Of a stretch of DNA of 61,908 nucleotides, positions 49,451 through 58,236 are shown piece after piece (the stretch's first letter is position 1; each line of letters starts with the position of its first letter). The notes under the pieces are model-generated. The model was not told the origin of the DNA. It saw only the letters and a program-made list of their open reading frames with translations, and did no database searches. The position numbers and the translations under genes were made by a program. Source of the stretch: JAGNZR01 sp051659505 (GTDB lineage: Bacteria > Fusobacteriota > Fusobacteriia > Fusobacteriales > Fusobacteriaceae); assembly GCA_051659505.1 (NCBI GenBank), contig JBOFOQ010000001.1, positions 1-61,908 on the forward strand, read 5' to 3'.

Positions 49451-51466
49451 TATATTCATTAGGTCAGAAATTTTTTTTATTTTTTTTATTCTGTCTAAGA
49501 TTCCTTCTTTACTGAAAAAATCAACTAGTTTCATGAAAGGTTCTAGGTGCTCTTTATTATCTTTTGATGAAAAAAGAACAAATACCGAAACTAGTTCACC
49601 ACTAGGAAATGTAACTGGTTTATTTAAAGTTATAATTGAAAATCCAGTTTCTTTTACCTGACCAGTTGTTCTAGCGTGAGGAAAAGCAACTTGAGGAGCA
49701 AGAATAATATAACCTCCAAATTCTTCAATTGTTTTTATAGAATTTATTATATATTCTTGTTCTATAATGTTTTCTTTTATTAATAAAGCACCTATTTTTT
49801 CTATAGCTTCTCTCCAGTCTTTAACAGTTTCATTTACAAGAATTCTTTGATTATTTAGATAGTCAAAAATTGTGTGTTTTTTATAAAGTATATCGTCTAC
49901 CAAAAATTCGTCAAAAAGTTCTTTTAATTCTTTTATTAGTTTTTTATCATCGATTATGCAGGGATTTCTTTTAACTACTTCAACTAAACTATTCATAGAT
50001 ATTTTTTTATTATTTTTTAAAATACCATAACTCTCAATTTTTCTTTTATCTCCTTCTGATAAAATAGAGTTAAGTTTTATAATAGGTTTAGAGGTAATAT
50101 TTTTCTCAATATCTACACTAGTTAAAATCAAGTCTATTTTTTCTTTTATAAGAATTGACTTAATAAGATGCTTAGGAATTACATCGACTATAGTTACGTT
50201 ATAGTATTGTTTTATCTGTTGTGCTAAAAGGTTAGAAGTTCCATATCCGGAGCTACATACTAGGAGTATTTTAATTTTTTCATCTTTTATTAAATTTCTA
50301 TCTATAGCTGCTTTAAAATGAATAACTAAAAAAGCTATTTCATCTTCAGTAAATTTGATATCCATAGAATTTTCAAGTTTCTTTACAATTTTTTCAGCTA
50401 TTTTAAAGAGATAAGGATAACTTTCTATAACTTCTTTATAAATAGAATTTTCAAGAACTATGTTGTTTTTTATTCTATATATAGTTGGTTTGATATGATT
50501 TAGAAGTCCTTCCAGAAGCAGTTTATCTTGAGATATATCTTCTTTTATTTCTTTGTTAAATTGAAGTATAATCTCTTTTACTATAATTTCTATCTCTACC
50601 CAGTTGTCATAATAAGAATAATTTAAATTATATGTATTACTTCCTAAAAAATAATCAGTTATTTTTAAATATTCAAATTTAGAAAATTCAATACCATACC
50701 ATTCTTCAAAGATAGGAGAACTTTTTTTAACAGCTTTATATTCTTTTGTTTGAGATAAGAAGAATTCATTTTTTATATTTACAATAGCATAACCTTTTTT
50801 AGACATGTAAAGACTTATTTTTAAATATTTAAAAATAATATCATAAGCCTCATCTGAAATTACTATATTCAAAAGTTTTTGACAATAATTTATAAATTTT
50901 CTTATTCCTACTTCGTCAATCATATTTAAAATTAAATTTTCAGCTTTACGTTTAAGATAAATAGAGTCTTTATTAGAAATTATATTTAAAATTTTCAAAA
51001 GGCTTTCTCTTATATTCTCTTCTTTTCCGATAAGTTCAAGACCTTTTTTATGTTGAATTTCTAAAGTTAAGTTATACCTTATTAAAAAAAATTTAATTTC
51101 TTTAAGGTGGCTTTTAACTGTAGTTTTACCTATGTTCAACTCTTCGGAAATTTTTCTTTGATTAATTTCTCTATTTAAAAGAAGTATTAATATTATGTAG
51201 AGTTCTCTTTCTTCAGAAGTGGGAAAATAACTATTGTTATTTTCTAAAATTGTTTGAATTTCATTTAGATCAAAAGAAGCTATAACATCTTTTTTTACTT
51301 CTATTTTTTTATAATTATTTAATAAAAGATATTCATTTACCTTATTGAGCTCACTCATTATGTGTTTTTGTGAAATATGCGACGCATTAGCTATACTTTT
51401 TAAAGTGGTATTACCTTTATTTTTTAAAATGCAAGTAAGAATATCGATAAATTTGAAAGAGAGCAT
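49427..51466 (-). CDS. PRD-domain activator with EIIB-like and EIIA domains
   Basis: The 679-residue regulator has N-terminal helix-turn-helix segments (TTLKSIANASHISQKHIMSE, and INQRKISEELNIGKTTVKSH near residue 113), two PTS regulation domains (about 170-410, with EDEIAFLVIHFKAAIDRNL), a EIIB-like domain with the Cys in ILLVCSSGYGTSNLLAQQI near residue 400, and a C-terminal EIIA with His in VAFPHARTTGQ near residue 597. This is the ManR/LicR/MtlR layout: phosphorylation by the PTS sets its activity. It stands directly upstream of, and on the same strand as, the PTS operon it probably controls. Confidence 0.9.
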   Translation of the reverse strand: MLSFKFIDILTCILKNKGNTTLKSIANASHISQKHIMSELNKVNEYLLLNNYKKIEVKKDVIASFDLNEIQTILENNNSYFPTSEERELYIILILLLNREINQRKISEELNIGKTTVKSHLKEIKFFLIRYNLTLEIQHKKGLELIGKEENIRESLLKILNIISNKDSIYLKRKAENLILNMIDEVGIRKFINYCQKLLNIVISDEAYDIIFKYLKISLYMSKKGYAIVNIKNEFFLSQTKEYKAVKKSSPIFEEWYGIEFSKFEYLKITDYFLGSNTYNLNYSYYDNWVEIEIIVKEIILQFNKEIKEDISQDKLLLEGLLNHIKPTIYRIKNNIVLENSIYKEVIESYPYLFKIAEKIVKKLENSMDIKFTEDEIAFLVIHFKAAIDRNLIKDEKIKILLVCSSGYGTSNLLAQQIKQYYNVTIVDVIPKHLIKSILIKEKIDLILTSVDIEKNITSKPIIKLNSILSEGDKRKIESYGILKNNKKISMNSLVEVVKRNPCIIDDKKLIKELKELFDEFLVDDILYKKHTIFDYLNNQRILVNETVKDWREAIEKIGALLIKENIIEQEYIINSIKTIEEFGGYIILAPQVAFPHARTTGQVKETGFSIITLNKPVTFPSGELVSVFVLFSSKDNKEHLEPFMKLVDFFSKEGILDRIKKIKKISDLMNILKKELSS

Positions 51467-51524
51467 TTTTTCACGTCCTTATAAATTATGGCAAATTTAT
51501 TCACATTAATTTTCTGATAAGTAT

Positions 51525-52253
51525 TTAGTAACTTATATTAGATAAAAACAATCCATTAGGTTCAGCTACAATTTTAGCATATTCACTGGTGAAATCAGAA
51601 AGAAGTGTTTCTAAATAATCTTTAGGTTTATTTCCTTTGTAAATTTCAAGAGCTGTTCCTATCATAATTCTAATTTGAGATTTTAAAAAAGAACTACCTT
51701 TAATTTCTATACAAATATTATTGTTTTCATAAGTTCCTGTAATTGAATAGATTTCTCTAACTTGATTTACGTGTTTAGAGTCTGCAAGTCTAAAATTTCT
51801 AAAATCATGTTTTCCTACTAAAGGTTGTAGAATTAAAAGAAAAGATTCTAAATCAAGTTTAAGAAAAGTATAAGTTGCAAATCTATTTTTAAAAGGACTT
51901 TTCTCATGAGTAAGAAAATATTTATAAGTTCTCTCTTTAGCACTAAATCTAGAATTAAAATAAATATCAACTTCTTCAGCAGTTGTAATTGAAATATCAA
52001 TAGGGAGAGAACTGTTAAGAATTAAATGTATTTTTTCTACTGGAATTGTTGAAGTTGTTGAAAAGTTAGAAACTTGCATAAAAGCGTGGACACCTCTATC
52101 TGTTCTCCCAGAAGAAATTAAATTAATAGGCTCTTTCATATATTTCGAAAGAAGTTTTTCTAGCTCTCCCTGTACTGTCCTAGAGTTAGGTTGTCTTTGA
52201 AAACCTAAAAAATCAGTACCATCATATGTATATGTTAATTTAATATGTCTCAT
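51525..52253 (-). CDS. truA: tRNA pseudouridine(38-40) synthase
   Basis: TruA converts uridines 38-40 of the tRNA anticodon arm to pseudouridine. The 242-residue protein shows the family start IKLTYTYDGTDFLGFQRQPN, TVQGELEKLL, the catalytic Asp52 in SSGRTDRGVHAFMQV, RFSAKERTYKYFLTH near residue 109, HDFRNFRLADSK near residue 145, and the C-terminal SSFLKSQIRIMIGTALEI. It runs opposite to the GNAT gene and ends 58 bases before the PRD regulator starts. No gene partner is evident. Confidence 0.96.
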   Translation of the reverse strand: MRHIKLTYTYDGTDFLGFQRQPNSRTVQGELEKLLSKYMKEPINLISSGRTDRGVHAFMQVSNFSTTSTIPVEKIHLILNSSLPIDISITTAEEVDIYFNSRFSAKERTYKYFLTHEKSPFKNRFATYTFLKLDLESFLLILQPLVGKHDFRNFRLADSKHVNQVREIYSITGTYENNNICIEIKGSSFLKSQIRIMIGTALEIYKGNKPKDYLETLLSDFTSEYAKIVAEPNGLFLSNISY

Positions 52254-52445
52254 TAATTCTCCATGTTTTAATTTATTTTATTATTTTTTATTAATTTTAT
52301 TATTTCTATAAATTTTACATCATTTTACTCTTAAATGCAAAAATAGTTTTAATAAAAATAAAAAAAGGATAAATTGATGTATAATATAGTATACTGTGAA
52401 AGTTTAGTTAAGAAAAATAAAAGAACGAATTTGAGGTGAATCAAG

Positions 52446-52895
52446 ATGATATTTAAAGAGGTTAAGTATAATGATATAGAAGTTTTAGAAAAATTAAAAC
52501 TAATAGAGGAAGAAGTCTTTGGAGAAAATGGCGGTGCGGATAGTTGGCTACTTAAAACTTTTACTAGGTATGGCTTACTTTTTATTATTATAGATAATGA
52601 TGAAATTGTATCAGTTGCTGAATTCATTCAAGTTTTAGGAAAGAAAGAACTTTTTTTATATGGATTTTTAACAAGGGAAAAATATAGAAATATGGGTTAT
52701 GCAAAAGGATTGATAGAATTTAGTGAAAGTAAAATTAAAAGTATGGGTTATAGTTCTATTTTACTAACTGTAGATCCAAAAAACTTAATAGGAGTTAATC
52801 TATATAAGAATAAAGGATATGAAATTATAGAGCTCCAAAAAAATGAATATGGTCCAAATATAGATAGATTTTTAATGAAAAAAAAACTAATTTAA
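52446..52895 (+). CDS. GNAT-family N-acetyltransferase
   Basis: The 149-residue protein has the GNAT fold: an N-terminal strand-helix (FKEVKYNDIEVLEKLKLIEE), the acetyl-CoA loop FLTREKYRNMGYAKGLIEFS near residue 75 (R/Q-x-x-G-x-A form), then ILLTVDPKNLIGVNLYKNKG near residue 101. The target cannot be told. GAGGTGA precedes the ATG. The gene is followed by a terminator and the PerR-like gene. Confidence 0.8.
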   Translation: MIFKEVKYNDIEVLEKLKLIEEEVFGENGGADSWLLKTFTRYGLLFIIIDNDEIVSVAEFIQVLGKKELFLYGFLTREKYRNMGYAKGLIEFSESKIKSMGYSSILLTVDPKNLIGVNLYKNKGYEIIELQKNEYGPNIDRFLMKKKLI

Positions 52896-52916
52896 ATTTA
52901 AATTTGAATTAGTTTT
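52883..52916 (+). terminator. Terminator after the GNAT gene
   Basis: AAAACTAATT (52883-52892) pairs with AATTAGTTTT (52907-52916). It overlaps the end of the coding sequence. Confidence 0.65.
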
Positions 52917-52930
52917 GATATACAAAATGA

Positions 52931-52982
52931 TTGACATAAAAATCTAAATATTGTATTATATATTAGACTGTAATCAGTATAA
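52931..52982 (+). promoter_or_regulatory. Promoter and Fur/PerR-type operator of the oxygen-defence cluster
   Basis: TTGACA (52931-52936), 17 bases, TATTAT (52954-52959). Just downstream, TTAGACTGTAATCAGTATAA (52963-52982) is an imperfect palindrome with exact arms ACTG/CAGT and TTA/TAA, a good candidate for the binding site of the regulator encoded next. Confidence 0.65.
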
Positions 52983-53005
52983 TTTTGTAAAAGGAGTGGT
53001 AGCGT

Positions 53006-53422
53006 ATGTGTATAGAGGAAGTTGGAGGATATTTAAAAGAGAAAGGAATAAAGCCGTCATACCAGAGAATGAAAATATATGAATATTTACTAAAAAATCA
53101 AATTCATCCTACGGTTGATACAATTTATAAAGCTTTAGCACCTAAAATACCGACCTTATCAAAAACAACAGTATATAATACATTGAATTTATTTCTTGAA
53201 AATAAACTAGTTAATGTTATTGTTATTGAGGAAAATGAAACAAGATACGATATTATTGTGGAAATGCATGGACATTTTAAATGTGAAAACTGTGGTGTGA
53301 TTCATGATGTAGAAGTAAATCCTATATCCCTAGGAATAAAAGGGTTAGAAAAATTTAATATTAGTGAGCAGCACATTTATTTTAAAGGGACATGTAAAAA
53401 TTGTTCAAAATACAATAATTAA
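53006..53422 (+). CDS. Fur-family regulator, PerR-like
   Basis: The 138-residue protein has the Fur winged helix (GIKPSYQRMKIYEYLLKN, PTVDTIYKALAPKIPTLSKT, TVYNTLNLFLENKLV) and metal sites: HGHFKCENCGVIHDVE near residue 90 and a C-terminal CKNCSKY, giving two C-x2-C pairs for structural zinc. Proteins of this size next to superoxide reductase are usually PerR-type peroxide sensors, whose iron-bound His are oxidised. The operator-like palindrome at 52963 suggests autoregulation. PerR rather than Fur or Zur is inferred from the neighbours. Confidence 0.88.
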   Translation: MCIEEVGGYLKEKGIKPSYQRMKIYEYLLKNQIHPTVDTIYKALAPKIPTLSKTTVYNTLNLFLENKLVNVIVIEENETRYDIIVEMHGHFKCENCGVIHDVEVNPISLGIKGLEKFNISEQHIYFKGTCKNCSKYNN

Positions 53423-53491
53423 AATAAAAGGAATTATTATTTTTTTATAGAATAAGATATCGTAGGCTATTTATTATTAACAGGAGGAGAA

Positions 53492-53869
53492 ATGAAAAGA
53501 TATGATATGTTTAAATGTGAAAAGACTAATACAGTGATCGAAATTTTGGTCAGTGAAGAGGCTTGCAATGAAATACACGGCTTTACTAAATTAGAGGAAA
53601 AAACACAAGATGCCTCAACAGAAAAACATGTTCCATATGTGGAAGAGCATGAAGAAGGGTATTTTGTAAAGGTGGGGAAAGAAACAGCACATCCAATGAC
53701 AGAAGAACATTATATACAATTTATTGAAATAGTTATAGATGGGGATAGATTATATAGAAAGTACCTGAAACCTGGAGAGGAACCAGCTGCATGTTTTAAA
53801 GTAAAAAAGGGGACTTCTGTTGTAGCTAGAGAGTATTGTAATATTCATGGGTTATGGAAAAATAAATAA
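53492..53869 (+). CDS. Superoxide reductase (desulfoferrodoxin family) lacking the N-terminal iron centre
   Basis: Superoxide reductase reduces superoxide to peroxide without making oxygen, a defence used by anaerobes. The 125-residue protein carries all ligands of the catalytic iron: His46 (in EKHVP), His67 (AHPM), His73, Cys116 and His119 (CNIHGLW), plus the catalytic Glu44-Lys45 loop. The N-terminal desulforedoxin domain is present in length but has only Cys9 and Cys25 instead of four Cys, so iron centre I is absent. It stands between the PerR-like gene and rubredoxin, its usual electron donor. AGGAGGAG precedes the ATG. Confidence 0.92.
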   Translation: MKRYDMFKCEKTNTVIEILVSEEACNEIHGFTKLEEKTQDASTEKHVPYVEEHEEGYFVKVGKETAHPMTEEHYIQFIEIVIDGDRLYRKYLKPGEEPAACFKVKKGTSVVAREYCNIHGLWKNK

Positions 53870-53932
53870 GAGTAATAGTTGGATGTTGGATATAAATTTA
53901 AATATTAATGATAATAGAAGGAGGAGTTTTAA

Positions 53933-54091
53933 ATGGAAAAATGGGTATGCATACCGTGTGATTATATTTATGAAGCTGAGGTTGGAGATATAGAGTCTGG
54001 GATTTTACCAGGAACAAAGTTTGAAGATATACCAGAGGATTGGGTTTGTCCAATTTGTGGAGTAGGAAAAGATCAATTTGAAAAAAGATAA
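53933..54091 (+). CDS. Rubredoxin
   Basis: This 52-residue protein carries one iron bound by four Cys: WVCIPCDYIYEAEVGD with Cys6 and Cys9, and DWVCPICGVGKDQFEK with Cys39 and Cys42. Between them lies GILPGTKFEDIPEDW, the standard rubredoxin middle. GAAGGAGGAG stands right before the ATG at 53933. It follows superoxide reductase by 63 bases and most likely supplies it with electrons. The stop is TAA 54089-54091. Confidence 0.96.
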   Translation: MEKWVCIPCDYIYEAEVGDIESGILPGTKFEDIPEDWVCPICGVGKDQFEKR

Positions 54092-54144
54092 AAAAATCTA
54101 AAATAGAACACAAATAAAAAACAGTTCAGAAACAGAAAAAAAAG

Positions 54145-54173
54145 TTGACAAAAAATGTAAAAAAGGTTACTAT
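54145..54173 (+). promoter_or_regulatory. Promoter of tRNA-Met
   Basis: TTGACA (54145-54150), 17 bases, TACTAT (54168-54173); an alternative TATAAT begins at 54171 with a 20-base spacer. Confidence 0.65.
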
Positions 54174-54184
54174 AATAGAGTAAT

Positions 54185-54261
54185 GCCTAGATAGCTCAGT
54201 TGGCTAGAGCATTCGGTTCATACCCGGACGGCCGTAGGTTCGAATCCTATTCTAGGCACCA
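54185..54261 (+). tRNA. tRNA-Met (anticodon CAT), elongator type
   Basis: The acceptor arm GCCTAGA (54185-54191) pairs with TCTAGGC (54251-54257); CCA is encoded (54259-54261). The anticodon arm TTCGG-TTCATAC-CCGGA gives CAT. The paired first base (G1-C72) and the lack of three G-C pairs at the end of the anticodon stem exclude the initiator form. The CGGTTCATACCCG arm resembles elongator tRNA-Met rather than tRNA-Ile2. Confidence 0.92.
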
Positions 54262-54302
54262 TATTCAATTTATTTTTTTAATACCCCCCCAAAAAAAAAT
54301 AT

Positions 54303-54335
54303 AAAAAAAGGAGTTACCCCCTAACTCCTTTTTTT
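54303..54335 (+). terminator. Terminator after tRNA-Met
   Basis: Seven A residues plus GGAGTTA (54303-54316) pair with TAACTCC plus seven T residues (54322-54335) around CCCCC. Confidence 0.9.
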
Positions 54336-54429
54336 ATATTTAAATTTGATTACTTTAAAAAAAACTATAAATTTGGTATACTATATATAATAGAAGTAAA
54401 TATTTTTTATAATTTAAAGAGAGGTAGCA

Positions 54430-55473
54430 ATGGAAATAAAAAAAATAATAGTGTCTAGAACTGATAAAATAGGTGATTTGGTTCTTTCTATTCCAAGTTT
54501 TTTTATGATAAAAAAAATGTATCCAGCTTGTGAACTTATAGTTTTAGTTAAGAATTACAATTATGAGATAGTTGAAAATTTATCTTACATTGACAGAATT
54601 ATAAAAATCGATGACTATACTCAAAAAGAATTGTTAGAAAAAATAGAATATTATAAAGCCGATGTGTTTGTTGCTTTATATAGTGATTCTTTTATAAATA
54701 AATTAGCTTTAAAAAGTAAGGCAAAAATCAGAATAGGACCCTATTCTAAGTTAAGTTCTTTTTTTTCTTATAATAAAGGTGTATTTCAAAAAAGATCAAA
54801 ATCTAAAAAAAATGAAGCAGAATATAATTTGGACCTTGTAAGAAAAATAGATAAAAATCTTTTTGATAATAATTTTGAATTAAATACTGAAATAGTTATT
54901 CCTGAAAAGAATATAAAAGTAGCAGAAATATTTTTTGAAAGTGAAGGAATTCAAGAGAGTAAAAATAATAATAATTCTAAAGTTTTAATTATAAATCCTT
55001 TTATGGGAGGTTCAGCAAAAAATATAACTGATAGTCAGTATATAGATTTAATAGAAAAATTATTAATAAAAAAAAATAATTTAGAAATAATTTTAATTGT
55101 TCATATAAGTGAAGAAGATAGAGTTTTATCTCTTTGGGATAAAGTAAGAAATAAAAAAGTTCATCTTTTTATTAACGCAGGTGAACTTTTAAATATTGCT
55201 GCTTTAATAAAAAAATCTGACGTGTATTTTGGTGGTTCTACAGGACCGACTCATATTGCAGGAGCTTTAAATAAAAAAATAGTTTCTATCTATCCCAATA
55301 AAAAAACTCAAAGCACAACTAGATGGGGAGTTTTTGGACTAAATAAAGATATAAGTTATTTAGTTCCAGATAAAGATAACTCAAAAGAAAATTACAAAAG
55401 TAAAAACTTTGATACCTATAATGAAAACACTGAAGAAGTTCTGGTGAATTTAATTTTAGATAAACTTAAATAA
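54430..55473 (+). CDS. GT9-family (heptosyltransferase-like) glycosyltransferase 1
   Basis: The 347-residue protein has the GT9 layout of ADP-heptose:LPS heptosyltransferases: IIVSRTDKIGDLVLSIPSFF at the N-terminus, a middle FVALYSDSFINKLALKSKAK, and the C-terminal donor site VYFGGSTGPTHIAGALNKKI with IVSIYPNKKTQSTTRWGVFG. It lacks the terminal Cys cluster seen in the other two GT9 enzymes here. It should act on the cytoplasmic side of the inner membrane in lipopolysaccharide core assembly. First of four LPS genes. Confidence 0.85.
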   Translation: MEIKKIIVSRTDKIGDLVLSIPSFFMIKKMYPACELIVLVKNYNYEIVENLSYIDRIIKIDDYTQKELLEKIEYYKADVFVALYSDSFINKLALKSKAKIRIGPYSKLSSFFSYNKGVFQKRSKSKKNEAEYNLDLVRKIDKNLFDNNFELNTEIVIPEKNIKVAEIFFESEGIQESKNNNNSKVLIINPFMGGSAKNITDSQYIDLIEKLLIKKNNLEIILIVHISEEDRVLSLWDKVRNKKVHLFINAGELLNIAALIKKSDVYFGGSTGPTHIAGALNKKIVSIYPNKKTQSTTRWGVFGLNKDISYLVPDKDNSKENYKSKNFDTYNENTEEVLVNLILDKLK

Positions 55474-55487
55474 TTTTAGGAGTGATA

Positions 55488-56495
55488 ATGAAAATATTAA
55501 TAATTCATACAGCTTTTATAGGTGATATAGTGTTATCAACTCCTCTTATAAGAAAAATAAAGGATACTTATAAGGACTCAGAGATAACTTATTTAACGAC
55601 TCCAGTTGGAGCTAGTATACTGAAAAATAATTTAAAAATAGATAAAGTGATTATTTATGATAAAAAAGGAATAGATAAAGGCGTGATAAATTTTTTCAAG
55701 TTTGCTAGGAAAATATATTTGGAAAAATTTGATATAGTAATAACTTTACATAGATATTTAAGAAGTTCAGTTTTGAGCTGGTTAACAAGAAGTCCAATTA
55801 GAAAAGGATATAAAAATGCTACTTTTTCCTGGTGTTTTACAGAGAGGGTAGAATATAAACAAAATATACATGAAGTGGAAAGAATATTATCTTTTCTTCC
55901 TAAAAATAATATGAAAGAAGATAGCGAATATAAAATAGAACTTTTTCCAAAAGAGGAAGAGATTTTAAAGATAAAAAAAATTATAGAAGGGCATAAGGGT
56001 AAAAAAATAATAGCTATAGCTCCAGGAAGTAAGTGGTTTACAAAAAAATGGCCTTTGGAATATTTTAATGAAGTGATTAAAAACCTAAGTGAAGAAAAAA
56101 ATGTACTTCAAATTATTATAGGTGGGAAAGAGGAAAAACTTTTAAATATTAATATAAGTGAAAACTGTGTAGATTTAAGAGGGGAAACAAGTCTTTTGGA
56201 TTTAGCGGAGACATTAAAGGTATCAGCAGTAGTTTTAACAAATGATTCTTCTCCTATACATCTAGCATCAGCATTTGAAAATACACATATAATAGCTTTA
56301 TTTGGTCCTACTGTGAAGAAATTCGGCTTTTTTCCATGGAGCAAAAATAGTGAAGTTTTAGAAAATAGTGAGTTAGATTGCAGACCTTGTGCAATTCACG
56401 GAGGAAAGACCTGTCCTAAAGGGCATTTTAAATGTATGTTATCAATTACACCTGATAATGTAGTAAAAAAAATAAGAAAAAAAATACAAATATAA
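55488..56495 (+). CDS. GT9-family heptosyltransferase (WaaF-like)
   Basis: The 335-residue enzyme shows ILIIHTAFIGDIVLSTPLIR, IAIAPGSKWFTKKWPLEYFN near residue 175, LTNDSSPIHLASAFENTHII near residue 247, LFGPTVKKFGFFPW, and a C-terminal Cys-rich segment CRPCAIHGGKTCPKGHFKC that is typical of heptosyltransferase II. It would add a heptose to the inner core of lipopolysaccharide. ATG 55488 is used since AGGAG (55478-55482) precedes it at proper distance; the GTG at 55482 overlaps that site. It starts 14 bases after the previous gene. Confidence 0.88.
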   Translation: MKILIIHTAFIGDIVLSTPLIRKIKDTYKDSEITYLTTPVGASILKNNLKIDKVIIYDKKGIDKGVINFFKFARKIYLEKFDIVITLHRYLRSSVLSWLTRSPIRKGYKNATFSWCFTERVEYKQNIHEVERILSFLPKNNMKEDSEYKIELFPKEEEILKIKKIIEGHKGKKIIAIAPGSKWFTKKWPLEYFNEVIKNLSEEKNVLQIIIGGKEEKLLNINISENCVDLRGETSLLDLAETLKVSAVVLTNDSSPIHLASAFENTHIIALFGPTVKKFGFFPWSKNSEVLENSELDCRPCAIHGGKTCPKGHFKCMLSITPDNVVKKIRKKIQI

Positions 56496-56511
56496 TTAAG
56501 GTCGTGTATGT

Positions 56512-57210
56512 ATGAAAAAAAAAATATGTATAGAAAAAAAAAAGATTAATATCTATTATGAGAATGAAGAGCATATAAGTTACTATGAAAAAATAAGAAC
56601 TGGAGATTTTATAATTTTAAAAGTTCTGAAAAATGATCATAGAAGTAAAGTTTTACTTATAAAAATATTGGGCACTAAAATAGTATATAAGGTGCCTTCT
56701 GAAAAAAATACAAATAAATGGCAAAGATTTTTATCGATATTTAGAGGAAGTGAATCAAAAAGAGAGTTTAATATTTGTAAAAAATTAGAAAAATTAGAAT
56801 TACTAGGCCCAACGCCAATTTTAGCAGCTGAGACGCTAAGTTATTTTGGAAAAGTAGAGTCATTTTTCTTAATGTCATATATAGAGGGGGAAAATGTAAC
56901 TGCTAATGATGCAGAGCTTGTTTCTAACATGCTAAAAAAAATTCATTATAAAGGGTATTTACATGGAGATTCTCAACTTTCTAATTTCATACTTTCAAAG
57001 ACTAGTGTTTATATAATAGATTGCAAATTAGCTAAAAATATATTTGGAAGAGTAAGGGAGTTACAAGAGTTTATATTTTTAGAAAAAAGTTGTTATAGAA
57101 CGCTAGATACATATGATAAAAAAAGTTTTCTCTATTTTATTGTGAAAAAAAATGATAAAATTAAAGATGATTTCAATTTTTTTATGAAAAAAATCAGAAG
57201 GAAAAAATAG
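56512..57210 (+). CDS. LPS core heptose kinase-like protein (RfaY/WaaY family)
   Basis: The 232-residue protein has a kinase-like fold: a strand pattern with VYKVPSEKNTNKWQRFLSIF near residue 63, SESKREFNICKKL with the Glu of the alpha-C helix, and the catalytic loop GYLHGDSQLSNFILS near residue 150 followed by VYIIDCKLAKNIFGR, where Asp replaces the D-F-G motif as D-C-K. WaaY phosphorylates heptose II of the lipopolysaccharide core. Its position between two GT9 genes agrees. Start context is weak (TCGTG), but the ATG is the only suitable one. Confidence 0.8.
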   Translation: MKKKICIEKKKINIYYENEEHISYYEKIRTGDFIILKVLKNDHRSKVLLIKILGTKIVYKVPSEKNTNKWQRFLSIFRGSESKREFNICKKLEKLELLGPTPILAAETLSYFGKVESFFLMSYIEGENVTANDAELVSNMLKKIHYKGYLHGDSQLSNFILSKTSVYIIDCKLAKNIFGRVRELQEFIFLEKSCYRTLDTYDKKSFLYFIVKKNDKIKDDFNFFMKKIRRKK

Positions 57211-57231
57211 TAGTGATAAGGAGATGAAAAA

Positions 57232-58236
57232 TTGAGAATTCTTATAATAAGATTGAGTTCTATTGGAGATATTATTTTGACAACTCCAGTTTTAAAAGCT
57301 TTTAAAGAAAAATATCCAGAAGCTAAAATAGATTTTTTAGTAAGGGATAAATTTAAAAAAGCAATAGAAAACTGCCCTTATATAGATAGAATAATTGTTT
57401 TTAATAAAAAGAAAAACGATGGATTTAAAAATATGAAAATATTTGCTGAAAAAATAAAAAATGAGAGTAATTATGACTATGTATTTGATTTACATTGTAA
57501 AATTCGTTCGAAATTAATTTCATTTTTTATAGGGGCGAAAACTTTTAATTATAAAAAACGAAGTTGGTGGAAAACTTTATTGGTAAAAATGAGACTTATG
57601 AAGTATAGGGTAGATGATACAATAGTTAAAAATTATTTTAAAGCTTTTAAAAAATTTGGGCTAGAATATAAAACCGAAGATATAAATTTTTCATTTAGTG
57701 AAAAAGATTTGAAAAACATAAAAAAAGAATGGAAGAACTTAGTAGTGTTTGCTCCTGGAGCTTCTAAAAATACAAAAAAATGGTGTTTTGAAGAATTTTC
57801 TAAGCTTGCTAAAATTCTTTTTGACAAATATGGAAAAAAAATTGCTATAATAGGTGGAGAAGAAGATTTTGAAACTGCAAATAAAATAAATGAATTAAGC
57901 GGAGATCTTTGCATAAATCTTTGCGGAGTAATTAATTTGAAAGAAAGTGGCGCTTTACTCTCTAAATCAAGATTTTTAATAACTAATGATTCAGGGCCAT
58001 TTCATATGGCAAGAGGGGTTAAATGTAAAACTTTTGTTATTTTTGGCCCAACTAATCCTAAAATGTTTGAGTTAGAAAAAAATGATACTTTGGTATATTT
58101 AAATGAAAAATGCTCACCTTGTAGCTTACATGGGGATAAAGTATGTCCTAAAAAACACTTTAATTGTATGAAAAAAATTACAGCAATGAAATTATTTGAA
58201 ATTATTGAGTTAAACTCAAAACAGGAGGAAAATTAA
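57232..58236 (+). CDS. GT9-family heptosyltransferase-like glycosyltransferase 3
   Basis: The 334-residue enzyme starts at TTG 57232, with AAGGAGAT at 57218-57225; the ATG inside that site opens a frame that stops at once. It shows ILIIRLSSIGDIILTTPVLK, VVFAPGASKNTKKWCFEEFS near residue 164, LITNDSGPFHMARGVKCKTF near residue 248, VIFGPTNPKMFEL and the Cys segment CSPCSLHGDKVCPKKHFNC near residue 302, like the WaaF-type gene before it. The two probably add successive heptoses. It ends one base into the recA start. Confidence 0.88.
   Translation: MRILIIRLSSIGDIILTTPVLKAFKEKYPEAKIDFLVRDKFKKAIENCPYIDRIIVFNKKKNDGFKNMKIFAEKIKNESNYDYVFDLHCKIRSKLISFFIGAKTFNYKKRSWWKTLLVKMRLMKYRVDDTIVKNYFKAFKKFGLEYKTEDINFSFSEKDLKNIKKEWKNLVVFAPGASKNTKKWCFEEFSKLAKILFDKYGKKIAIIGGEEDFETANKINELSGDLCINLCGVINLKESGALLSKSRFLITNDSGPFHMARGVKCKTFVIFGPTNPKMFELEKNDTLVYLNEKCSPCSLHGDKVCPKKHFNCMKKITAMKLFEIIELNSKQEEN

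Noticed and set aside
54185..54261. Initiator tRNA-fMet or tRNA-Ile2
   Set aside because: The first base pair is closed and the anticodon stem lacks the initiator G-C run; the arm sequence fits elongator tRNA-Met better than tRNA-Ile2.
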